Shown here piece by piece: positions 51,047 to 58,194 of a DNA stretch of 58,194 nt. The DNA is taken from contig CAIWAD010000061.1 of the NCBI GenBank assembly GCA_903910645.1, positions 1 through 58,194 on the forward strand, read 5' to 3'. Each line of letters opens with the position of its first letter. Positions within the stretch are counted from its first letter, which is position 1. The translations under genes and the position numbers were made by a program. The notes below the pieces were generated by a model. The model had not been told where the DNA came from. It worked only from the letters and a program-made list of their open reading frames with translations, and did no database searches. This DNA comes from an uncultured bacterium (GTDB taxonomy: Bacteria; CAIWAD01).

Positions 51047-52458
51047 GCAGGAACACGCACATCATTGCAGCCTGGTTGGGTCTGCTGCTGGCGGGCACGG
51101 CCGCCTGGGCCCAGAACGCGCCCATCACCTTCGAGAATGGCGGCCCGGGCAGTGACTGGACCTGGTCCGTTTTCGAAAACTCCACCAACCCTGCCGTGGA
51201 AATGGTGGCCAACCCGGCCCCGTCCACCCTGAACCCTTCGTCCCAGGCCATGCGCTTCACCGCCCTGCAGGCCGGTCAGCCCTGGGCGGGCTGCGAGAGC
51301 CAGCATGGCGCGGACCTTGGCACCTTCACCTTGTCGGAAGCCAATTGCACCGTGCGTTTGCTGGTCTACAAGTCCGTCATCAGCAATGTGGGTGTGAAGT
51401 TCGCCCGCGCTGACGGCATGGCGGATGTGGAAGTGCTGGTGCCCAACACCCTGGTGAACCAGTGGGAGGAGCTGGTCTTCGATTTCAGCGGGCGCATTGG
51501 CAACGCGGCCAGCACAAACATTGACCAGATCATTTTCTTCCCGGACTTCAACATGGCCGGCCGCACCGGGGATAACATGGTGTACATCGACAATGTCACC
51601 TTCGGCCCGCGCGTGATGCCCAATGGCCCCACCGTGGCGGCCCCAGTGCCTGCCCACGATTCCGCCCACGTCATCTCCCTGTTCAGCGACTCCTACAGTG
51701 CTGTGCCCGTGGACAGCTGGAGCGCCGTGTGGGACCAGGCGGAGGTAAGCAGCTACCAGATTGGTGGCAACAACATGAAGTACTACTCCAACATGGTCTT
51801 CGCGGGTGTGGAGTTCACCAGCCAGACCATCAACGCCACGGCCATGAGTCATTTCCACATGGACATCTGGACGCCCAATCCCACTTCCATGCCCACGGCT
51901 TTCCGCATCAAACTGGTGGACTTCGGGGCCAACGGCGTGTGGAATGGCGGCGGCGACGATGTGGAGCATGAATTGAGCTTCGATGCCACTTCCAATCCGC
52001 CCCTGGTGACGGGCAACTGGATCAGCTTCGATTTGCCCCTTTCCGCGTTCACCGGGCTGGTGACGCGGGGCCACCTGGCCCAGCTTGTGCTGTCCGGCGG
52101 GCTGAGCACGGTCTTCGTGGACAATGTCTACTTCCACGACGGCACCGTGGGCGTGGAGGAAAGAGCCCCGCGCGCGCGTTCCGCCAAGCTTTGGCCCAAC
52201 CACCCCAATCCTTTCAATCCCTCCACCCAATTGGGCTACGAGCTGGCCACTCCCGGCCATGTCCGTCTGGCCATTTACAACCTGCAGGGCAGCCTGGTGA
52301 AGGTCCTGGTGGACGCTCCCGTGAGCGCCGGAGGGCATCACGCCACCTGGGATGGCATGGATGAAGCGGGAAGGCCCCAGGCCTCCGGCCTTTATCTGAG
52401 CCGCCTGGAGCTGGACGGCCGGGTGGCGGGCACGCGACGCATGAGCCTGATCCGTTAA
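51043..52458 (+). CDS. secreted beta-glucan-binding-like protein with one repeat domain and sorting domain
   Basis: This 471-residue protein has a signal peptide (MSRNTHIIAAWLGLLLAG), a first beta-sandwich (about 24-190) starting ITFENGGPGSDWTW, and a second domain (about 209-367) starting VISLFSDSYSAVPVDSW. A FlgD/Ig-like sorting domain with HPNPFNPSTQLGYELA ends it. The second domain is the same as the three tandem copies in the protein at 56063, and similar domains are known in laminarin-locus proteins of marine Bacteroidetes. It has no catalytic motif that I see, so a glucan-binding role is inferred from the neighbours. ATGA overlap with GH17 ensures co-expression; the phosphorylase gene follows after 66 nt. 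Confidence 0.75.
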   Translation: MSRNTHIIAAWLGLLLAGTAAWAQNAPITFENGGPGSDWTWSVFENSTNPAVEMVANPAPSTLNPSSQAMRFTALQAGQPWAGCESQHGADLGTFTLSEANCTVRLLVYKSVISNVGVKFARADGMADVEVLVPNTLVNQWEELVFDFSGRIGNAASTNIDQIIFFPDFNMAGRTGDNMVYIDNVTFGPRVMPNGPTVAAPVPAHDSAHVISLFSDSYSAVPVDSWSAVWDQAEVSSYQIGGNNMKYYSNMVFAGVEFTSQTINATAMSHFHMDIWTPNPTSMPTAFRIKLVDFGANGVWNGGGDDVEHELSFDATSNPPLVTGNWISFDLPLSAFTGLVTRGHLAQLVLSGGLSTVFVDNVYFHDGTVGVEERAPRARSAKLWPNHPNPFNPSTQLGYELATPGHVRLAIYNLQGSLVKVLVDAPVSAGGHHATWDGMDEAGRPQASGLYLSRLELDGRVAGTRRMSLIR

Positions 52459-52524
52459 GGATGCTTCTCGCCGCCATGGGTGAACGCCTGTGGCGGCGAG
52501 ACCTTTTGAACTCGGAGCCTTGGC

Positions 52525-55500
52525 ATGCCCCAGATTTCCCCCTCCATTGCCGACAGCATGGGCGGTGCCTACCAGGTGGATCCCTCCGGCGTCTGCCGCA
52601 TTGGCGACTACAATGCCGCGCCACCCTTTTCCAGCTTCTTTCCGGGCATTGCCGGAGAAGAGGGCATTCCCCTGTGGGCCTTCTATGTGAACCGTGGCCA
52701 ATGCCTGTGCAGCATGGGCACACTGGACAAGCAGCATCCCATTCTGGAGTACATGCCAGCCAACCGGGCCTATCAACTGGCGGCCACCCAGGGCTTCCGC
52801 ACCTTTCTGCGCCTGGAGGACCAGGGTGGTCTGCGCTTCCACGAGCCTTTCCAGCGCCGTCTGGAGGATCTGCAGGGGAAAAGTGCCCAGCGCATGATCA
52901 TCACGGCGGACGCCCTGTCTCTGGAGGAAGAGAATCAGGGGCTGGAACTGGACTTCCGGGTGGACTACACGCCGGTTTGCCAGGAGAGTTTCGCCGGCTT
53001 GGTCCGTGTGCTTGGCGTGGTGAACCGCGCCAGGGAGCCCCGCCAGGTTGAGCTGCTGGACGGCCTGCCCCTGATCATTCCCGCCGGAGTGGGCCACGAC
53101 AGCCTTCTGCACATCCGCCGCACCATAGAAGCCTTCGTGCGTGTGGACAACCTGGAGCAGGGTTTGCCCTTTTTCCGTGGGAAAGTTGAGCCCGCCGACC
53201 GCCCCGATGTGCAGCCCATCCGCGAGGGGCACTTCTATGCGGCCTATGTGGAGGAAGGGGATTCCCTGCGGCGTCTGGATCCCGTGGTGGATCCCCGGCG
53301 CGTTTTCGGCCCCGCCATGGATTACCTCCTTCCCGAGCCCTTCCTGGCGAAGGGACTGGCCGGCATGCACCAGGGGCAAATCCTGGAGAATCGGCTGCCT
53401 TGTGCTTTCGCTCCGCTGAAGGTCTGCCTGGAGCCGGGGCAGAGTCTGCGCCTGGTCTCCTATGTGGGGCACGCCGCTTCGCTGGAGATCCTGCAATCCC
53501 TGGCGCCCAGGCTGGAGAAGGCCGAATATGCCCGGGAGCTGTCTCGGCGCAACCGCAACCTGGTGGAGCAACTTGCCCAGCCGGGCTTCCTGTGCAGCTC
53601 CCATCCCGTGCTGGATGCCTATGCCCGGCAGAACATGCTGGACAACGGCCTGCGCGGCGGTTTTCCCATTACCCTGCAGGGCACGCGGCACCGCAGCACG
53701 CTGCACTTGTTCTCACGCAAACACGGGGATCTGGAGCGGGACTACAACGACTTCCAGCTGGCCCGTTCTCCTCTGGCCCAGGGCAACGGCAATTACCGGG
53801 ATGTGAACCAGAACCGCCGCTGCGATGGGTGGATCAATCCCGAGGTGGGGGATGCCAATCTGCTCCACTTCCTGAGCCTGATCCAGCTGGATGGCTACAA
53901 TCCCCTGGTGGTGCGCGAAACGCGCTTTGCCGTGGACGACGCCTCTGCCTTGCGCGCCCTCTTGCCCGGACATTGCGTCCCGGCACAGGAGGAGGCCCTG
54001 CTTTCGCTGCTGGAGAAACCTTTCACGCCCGGCGAGGTGGCCCTGGGCCTGCGCAGCCAACGCATTGAGCTGAAGGGAGGCCTGGAATCCTTCATGGGGG
54101 ATGTGCTGGCCTGCTGCCGCCGCCTGCGTCAAACGGAACATGGTGAGGGCTACTGGACAGACCATTGGACCTACAACCTGGATCTGGTGGAGAACCATCT
54201 CTCCATCCACCCGGAAGAGGCGCGTGACCTGCTGATGGACCGGGCGGCCTTCACCTGGCACGACAGCGCCCATGTGGTGCTGCCCCGCAGCCGCCGCTAC
54301 CTGGTGTGGGAAGGGCGGCCCATGCAGCTGGACGCCGTGGTGCGCGACAAGGAGAAGGAAGCCCTGCTGGCGGCCCGCGCCCATCGTCCCGCCGGAGTGC
54401 GCCGGGGGCATGGCCAGGGCGAACTCCTGCAGAGCACGCTGCTGGTGAAATTCCTGTGCCTGGTGGCCACGCGCATGGCCACGCTGGATCCCGAGGGCCG
54501 TGGCGTGGAGATGGAGGCGGGCAAGCCGGATTGGTACGACGCCCTCAACGGCCTGCCCGGGCTGATGGGCTCCAGCCTGAACGAGACCCTGGAACTGAAG
54601 CGCCATGTGCAGTTCCTTCTGCAAGGCTTGGAAGAGCACGGCCGCCCGGGCGAGCAAATCATGCTTTACGAGGAGCTGTGGGACTTCCTCCACCAGCTGG
54701 ACGGCCTGTTGGTCCAGGACTTGTCCCCGCTGGATTACTGGGAGGATGCGTCCACCGCCAAGGAGCACTACCGGGAGCGCACACGATTGGGCGTTTCCGG
54801 CCAGGACCTTTCCCTGGCTGTGGATTGGCTGAAGGCCTTTTTGTGGGCCTGCCTGCGTCGCCTGAACCAGGGCATCGCCCGCTCCTGGGATCCCGACAGC
54901 GGCCTCTTCCACAGCTACTTCACCCACGAAGTGGTGGAGCGGGAGGAGCTGGATGGGACTGTTGATCCGCCCAAGGGCATGCCCCGGGGCAACCCACGGG
55001 GACTTCCCGCCTTCCGCGTTACCCGTTTCCGCGCCCACGAGCTGCCCCTCTTCCTGGAGGGCCAGGTGCACGCCCTGCGCTGCATGAACAACCGGGACGA
55101 GGCCGAGGCCCTGCTGGGCAAGCTGGAGCAGAGTCCTCTTTACGACTCGGCCCTTGGCATGTTCAAAGTGAATGAAAGCCTTGCGGGGGAGGCCCTGGAG
55201 ATTGGCCGGGCGCGCGCCTTCGCGCCAGGCTGGTTCGAGAACGAGAGCATCTGGCTGCACATGGAATACAAGCTCCTGCTGGAGCTTTTGCGTTGCGACC
55301 TGCCCGCCCAGTTCCACCGTCATCTGCGCCGGGCGGCCATCCCCTTCCTGGATCCGGCCCGCTACGGCCGCAGCACGCTGGAGAACAGCTCCTTCCTGGT
55401 AAGCAGCGCCCACCCGGACGCCAGCCTGCATGGCAAGGGCTTTGTTGCCCGTTTGAGCGGCGCCACGGCGGAGTTCATCCACATGCTCCTGTGGGCCTGC

Positions 55501-55896
55501 ATGGGGCCGCGTCCCTTCCGCACCACAGCGGGTGGCGAGCTTGAGCTTCACCTGGATCCACGCTTGACGGGAGACCTCTTCACCACGGAGGAGTGTCGCC
55601 GCGCCTTGTGGCTGGACGGCCAGCACCTTGAGCTGGACTTCCCAGCCCACAGCTTCAGCTTTCTCTTCCTGGGCCAGGTGGTGGTGAGCTATGTGAATTC
55701 CACCCGGGGAGACAGCTTTGGCACCCATGGGGTGGTGCCCCTGTCCTGGCAATTGGAAGAAAAGGATGGCACCCGCCTGCCTCGTCAGCACCATGCTCCC
55801 CGGGGGGATTTGGCCCGGCGGCTGCGAAACAGGGAATTCCGCCGCCTTTGGGTGGAGCTGGGCCAGTCTTCTGTCGCCAAAGCAATACAAAGCTAA
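52525..55896 (+). CDS. large cytoplasmic beta-glucan phosphorylase-like enzyme (GH94/GH149/GH161 group)
   Basis: This 1123-residue protein has no signal peptide and the length of GH149/GH161 beta-1,3-glucan phosphorylases rather than ~800-residue GH94 cellobiose phosphorylase. An N-terminal beta-sandwich (about 1-340) is followed by a helical barrel domain (about 350-1000). KPDWYDALNGLPG with Asp669/Asp672 matches the DWND catalytic-acid motif of the clan, and GNGNYRDVNQNRR with HLFSRKHGDLERDYND lies earlier in the barrel region. It would split oligoglucan with phosphate to glucose-1-phosphate. Acceptor linkage is inferred from the GH16/GH17 context, not proven. GGAG is 7 nt before the ATG. 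It ends just before the next promoter. Confidence 0.8.
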   Translation: MPQISPSIADSMGGAYQVDPSGVCRIGDYNAAPPFSSFFPGIAGEEGIPLWAFYVNRGQCLCSMGTLDKQHPILEYMPANRAYQLAATQGFRTFLRLEDQGGLRFHEPFQRRLEDLQGKSAQRMIITADALSLEEENQGLELDFRVDYTPVCQESFAGLVRVLGVVNRAREPRQVELLDGLPLIIPAGVGHDSLLHIRRTIEAFVRVDNLEQGLPFFRGKVEPADRPDVQPIREGHFYAAYVEEGDSLRRLDPVVDPRRVFGPAMDYLLPEPFLAKGLAGMHQGQILENRLPCAFAPLKVCLEPGQSLRLVSYVGHAASLEILQSLAPRLEKAEYARELSRRNRNLVEQLAQPGFLCSSHPVLDAYARQNMLDNGLRGGFPITLQGTRHRSTLHLFSRKHGDLERDYNDFQLARSPLAQGNGNYRDVNQNRRCDGWINPEVGDANLLHFLSLIQLDGYNPLVVRETRFAVDDASALRALLPGHCVPAQEEALLSLLEKPFTPGEVALGLRSQRIELKGGLESFMGDVLACCRRLRQTEHGEGYWTDHWTYNLDLVENHLSIHPEEARDLLMDRAAFTWHDSAHVVLPRSRRYLVWEGRPMQLDAVVRDKEKEALLAARAHRPAGVRRGHGQGELLQSTLLVKFLCLVATRMATLDPEGRGVEMEAGKPDWYDALNGLPGLMGSSLNETLELKRHVQFLLQGLEEHGRPGEQIMLYEELWDFLHQLDGLLVQDLSPLDYWEDASTAKEHYRERTRLGVSGQDLSLAVDWLKAFLWACLRRLNQGIARSWDPDSGLFHSYFTHEVVEREELDGTVDPPKGMPRGNPRGLPAFRVTRFRAHELPLFLEGQVHALRCMNNRDEAEALLGKLEQSPLYDSALGMFKVNESLAGEALEIGRARAFAPGWFENESIWLHMEYKLLLELLRCDLPAQFHRHLRRAAIPFLDPARYGRSTLENSSFLVSSAHPDASLHGKGFVARLSGATAEFIHMLLWACMGPRPFRTTAGGELELHLDPRLTGDLFTTEECRRALWLDGQHLELDFPAHSFSFLFLGQVVVSYVNSTRGDSFGTHGVVPLSWQLEEKDGTRLPRQHHAPRGDLARRLRNREFRRLWVELGQSSVAKAIQS

Positions 55897-55913
55897 AAAA
55901 TCGGCCATCCGCC

Positions 55914-55942
55914 TTGACTTTGACCGGCGGACATGCTAATTA
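55914..55942 (+). promoter_or_regulatory. promoter of the triple-repeat protein gene
   Basis: TTGACT (55914-55919), a 17-nt spacer and TAATTA (55937-55942) form a strong promoter. The expected start is near 55949, directly before the palindrome. Confidence 0.7.
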
Positions 55943-55952
55943 TTTGACGAAA

Positions 55953-55975
55953 CTTTGTTCGATCATCGAACAAAG
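55953..55975. promoter_or_regulatory. palindromic operator, triple-repeat gene promoter
   Basis: Arms CTTTGTTCGA and TCGAACAAAG are perfect, with a 3-nt centre TCA. The site begins just after the predicted transcription start, as a repressor roadblock would. It is shared with the GH17 promoter. Confidence 0.75.
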
Positions 55976-56062
55976 ATGGGGGGTGGGAGTGGGACAAGGC
56001 CGCAACGATTGGACATAAGCCTGAGCCTGTGGGCTCGGGGTAACGACTCAAAGGAGTGCCTG

Positions 56063-57931
56063 ATGAAACGTGTGTGGCTTCCCCTCGTGGCCGCCTGCCT
56101 GCTCAAGCCGGCACTGGCCGTTGAAGCTCCTGTGGCCCACATTGAGCACCAGGGCAACGGACAGACCCTGCTGTCCTGGACCCTTGTTCCCGGTGCCGAT
56201 GCCTATGCCATCTACCAGTGGACCGCCCCCTACCTTGCCAGCGAATTGCTGACCACGGTGGGCGGAACCCAAAGCAGCTACGCCGTGAGTGGCGGTTCCG
56301 GCTTCTACTATGTGGTGGCCCAGGACACGGCTCCCTCTCCGGCCCCCACTCCCACGGTGCCGGCCGAGTCGGTGATCAGTCTGTTCAGCAACGCTTATGC
56401 CAACCATGCCATCGACACCTGGTCCGCTGGTTGGGACTGGGCGGATTTGCAGGATGTGCAGCTTGAGGGGAATGACACCAAGCTCTACACCAATCTGGTC
56501 TTCGCGGGCATTGAGTTCACCAGCCAGACCATTGACGCCACCGGCATGAACCGTTTCCACATGGACATCTACACGCCCGATGCCACGGCGGCCCCGGCCT
56601 TCTTCCGCGTGAAGCTGGTGGACTTCGGCGCCAACGGCGTGTGGGGCGGTGGCGACGATGTGGAGCACGAGCTGCTCTTCGACGATGCGTCCACGCCTCC
56701 CCTGCAGAGCCAGAACTGGTACAGCATCGATGTGCCGCTCAGCGCATTCGTTGGCTTGAGCACGCGCGCTCACCTGGCGCAGATGATCATCTCCAGCAGC
56801 ACGAGCCCGGCCATTGCCACCGTGTACATGGACAATGTCTACCTCTACAACGATGGCACGGTGGAAGAGCCTGAGCCCGTGCCCACGGTGGCCGCTCCCA
56901 CGCCCACGGTGCCTTCGGATGATGTGATCTCCCTCTATAGTGACGCCTACTCCAATCATCCGGTGGGCAGCTGGTCCATGTTCTGGGACATGGCCGATGT
57001 GACGGACACGCTCATCGCGGGCAACGCCACCAAGCGCTACTCCAACATGGTCTTCGCCGGTATTGAGTTCGCCAGCCCCAGTGTGGACGCCACGGACATG
57101 ACGCGCTTCCACATGGACATCTGGGTGCCTGGTTCCACGGCTCCCCCCGCCCAGTTCGGCATCAAGCTGGTGGACTGGGGTGCCAACGGCGTGTGGGGCG
57201 GCGGCGACGACGTGGAGCACGAGGTGTGGATCAACAGCGCCTCCACCCCCCCGCTGCAGAGCGAGAGCTGGGTCTCCTGCGACATCGCCCTCAGCGACTT
57301 TGGTGGCCTGATCACCCGTGCCCACATCTCCCAGATGATCATCGAGGGCCTGCCCAAGGTCTATGTGGACAACGTGTACTTCTGGAACGACGGCTCCGTG
57401 GTTGAGCCTCCGTTGGAGCCCGAGACCCCGGCCCCCACGCCCTCCTATGCCGCCGGCGACGTGATCAGCCTCTTCAGCAATGCCTACAGCAATGTGGCGG
57501 TGGACACCTGGAGCGCGGGCTGGGACATGGCCTCCGTGACGGACATGCAGGTGCTGGGCAATGACACCAAGCATTACTCGGGCCTGATCTTCGCGGGCAT
57601 CGAGTTCACCAGCCAGACCATCGACGCCAGCTCCATGACGCACTTCCGTCTGGACTACTGGACGCCCGATCCCACCGCCCTGCCGGCGGTCTTCCGCATC
57701 AAGCTGGTGGACTTCGGCGCCAACGGTGTATGGGGCGGCGGCGACGATGTGGAGCACGAGCTGGGCTACAATGCCGTGTCCACCCCCGCCCTGGTGACGG
57801 GCAGCTGGGTCACCTTCGACATCCCCCTGGGCGACTTCTCGAACCTGGTGACCCGTGGCCACATGGCCCAGCTGATCATCAGCGGCAGCACGCCCACGGC
57901 ATTCATTGACAACGTGCTCTTCCACCGCTAG
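56063..57931 (+). CDS. secreted protein with three tandem glucan-locus domains
   Basis: This 622-residue protein has a signal peptide (MKRVWLPLVAACLLKPALA), a fibronectin-III-like domain (about 25-90) and three tandem copies of one ~160-residue domain at about 100-268, 286-445 and 465-622, joined by Pro/Glu/Thr linkers. Each copy starts VISLFS or VISLYS, contains FAGIEFTSQTID-like and VDFGANGVWGGGDDVEHE blocks, and ends VYVDNVYF-like. No catalytic motif is seen, and unlike its relative at 51043 there is no sorting domain at the end. A role as surface or shed glucan-binding protein is inferred. AAGGAG is 6 nt before the ATG. The gene has its own promoter and operator and a terminator. Confidence 0.75.
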   Translation: MKRVWLPLVAACLLKPALAVEAPVAHIEHQGNGQTLLSWTLVPGADAYAIYQWTAPYLASELLTTVGGTQSSYAVSGGSGFYYVVAQDTAPSPAPTPTVPAESVISLFSNAYANHAIDTWSAGWDWADLQDVQLEGNDTKLYTNLVFAGIEFTSQTIDATGMNRFHMDIYTPDATAAPAFFRVKLVDFGANGVWGGGDDVEHELLFDDASTPPLQSQNWYSIDVPLSAFVGLSTRAHLAQMIISSSTSPAIATVYMDNVYLYNDGTVEEPEPVPTVAAPTPTVPSDDVISLYSDAYSNHPVGSWSMFWDMADVTDTLIAGNATKRYSNMVFAGIEFASPSVDATDMTRFHMDIWVPGSTAPPAQFGIKLVDWGANGVWGGGDDVEHEVWINSASTPPLQSESWVSCDIALSDFGGLITRAHISQMIIEGLPKVYVDNVYFWNDGSVVEPPLEPETPAPTPSYAAGDVISLFSNAYSNVAVDTWSAGWDMASVTDMQVLGNDTKHYSGLIFAGIEFTSQTIDASSMTHFRLDYWTPDPTALPAVFRIKLVDFGANGVWGGGDDVEHELGYNAVSTPALVTGSWVTFDIPLGDFSNLVTRGHMAQLIISGSTPTAFIDNVLFHR

Positions 57932-57963
57932 CCGGTAGGATTACGCCCCTTCAGGATTCAAGT

Positions 57964-57995
57964 GCGGCCCGGCGAGAGTCTCGTCGGGCCGCTTT
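57964..57995 (+). terminator. intrinsic terminator after triple-repeat gene
   Basis: Arms GCGGCCCG (57964-57971) and CGGGCCGC (57985-57992), extended inward by further pairs, are followed by TTTC. The T run is short but the stem is strong. Confidence 0.65.
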
Positions 57996-58021
57996 CATTC
58001 CAATGCCGCCAGGAGTTCCAC

Positions 58022-58194
58022 ATGCCCCTGCCCCAACCGCGCCACCAAGTCCCCCGCTCCCTGCCGCTTCTGCTGGTGCTTGCCTGCGCCACCACCGCAC
58101 CGGCCCAGGTGGGGGAACTGCTCTGGGCGGAGGACTTCAACTCCCTGGACAACTGGATGGTGGTCACGGGCAACGGCCAGTGGGGCTGGGGCAA
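58022..58194 (+). CDS. GH16 endo-beta-1,3-glucanase (laminarinase-like), 3' partial
   Basis: Fifty-seven residues are visible before the window ends. An export signal (RSLPLLLVLACATTAPAQ) is followed by LLWAEDFNSLDNW and VVTGNGQWGWG, which matches the start of GH16 laminarinase domains (W-x-DEFN ... TGNGGWGN). The catalytic motif is beyond the edge. AGGAG lies 7 nt before the ATG. It follows the terminator, so it is probably a separate transcript. Confidence 0.75.
   Translation, partial: MPLPQPRHQVPRSLPLLLVLACATTAPAQVGELLWAEDFNSLDNWMVVTGNGQWGWG

Noticed and set aside
50521-53706. Very long minus-strand open frame (over 1000 codons) opposite the GH17 and glucan-binding genes
   Set aside because: It is antisense to three well-supported genes, shows low-complexity Gly/His/Arg/Gln content and no family motif. 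High-GC codon use leaves such shadow frames open; the same holds for 53713-55908, 13020-15614 and 26458-27957 on the minus strand.
55955-56062. N-terminal extension of the triple-repeat protein starting at 55955
   Set aside because: It would start inside the operator and place 36 unlike residues before a clear signal peptide; AAGGAG before 56063 decides the start.
48091-58194. SusC/SusD-type import genes in the glucan locus
   Set aside because: No TonB-dependent barrel or SusD-like helical protein is present in any frame of this region; the repeat-domain proteins are all-beta and unlike SusD.

Overview
The window is high-GC, gene-dense bacterial chromosome. It encodes a Gram-negative envelope: a complete Kdo branch (kdsB, kdsA, kdsC, kdsD) runs into lptC, lptA-like and lptB genes. 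Several secreted proteins end in a FlgD/Ig-like 'NPFN' domain of the kind used for type IX-like sorting. Together with a large three-domain-type IspG and a propeller-sensor kinase, this points to the FCB superphylum (Fibrobacteres, KSB1, Eisenbacteria, Delongbacteria and relatives) rather than Proteobacteria. The phylum is inference. No rRNA, phage, transposase or CRISPR array is visible.

Layout. 0-9.2 kb: long-form GlmS-like enzyme (5' end outside the window), EamA transporter, aconitase on the minus strand, RlmB-type methyltransferase, MazG, a small DRR-tailed protein and an HU protein. 9.3-9.7 kb: four tRNA genes (Pro, Arg, His, Glu) with promoter and terminator. 9.8-16.1 kb: class V aminotransferase, two envelope proteins, bacterioferritin and a GH20 hexosaminidase. 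16.2-21.0 kb (minus): an ImuB-DnaE2 mutasome cassette with a 68-residue membrane protein gene between the two usual partners and a perfect palindrome at the imuB start codon. 21.2-25.7 kb: IspG (minus), then ATP-type phosphofructokinase coupled to an HD-GYP protein. 25.8-34.8 kb: kdsB-pyrG-kdsA-kdsC-kdsD-lptC-lptA-lptB-rpoN, mostly overlapping start/stop codons. 35.1-39.5 kb: gltX-glnS, then a YjbR protein and a SIMPL protein. 39.7-46.4 kb: a tightly coupled run of YCII protein, secreted endonuclease/phosphatase-fold protein, QueG, a propeller sensor kinase and a sigma-54-dependent response regulator. 46.7-48.0 kb: minus-strand polytopic membrane protein.

48.1 kb to the end is the most distinctive part: a beta-1,3-glucan (laminarin-like) utilisation locus. 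It encodes a secreted GH16 enzyme, a GH17 enzyme, two secreted proteins built from one shared ~160-residue domain (one copy and three tandem copies), a very large cytoplasmic GH94/GH149/GH161-type phosphorylase, and the start of a second, laminarinase-like GH16 at the window edge. Two promoters in this locus carry nearly identical 23-bp palindromes that look like operators for one regulator. No SusC/SusD pair and no sugar transporter are seen here. The inferred flow is extracellular cleavage by GH16/GH17, capture by the repeat-domain proteins, import by an unseen transporter, and phosphorolysis inside the cell.

A ~62-bp double-hairpin repeat occurs four times, always between genes (11.56, 21.09, 39.50 and 46.56 kb; the last inverted).
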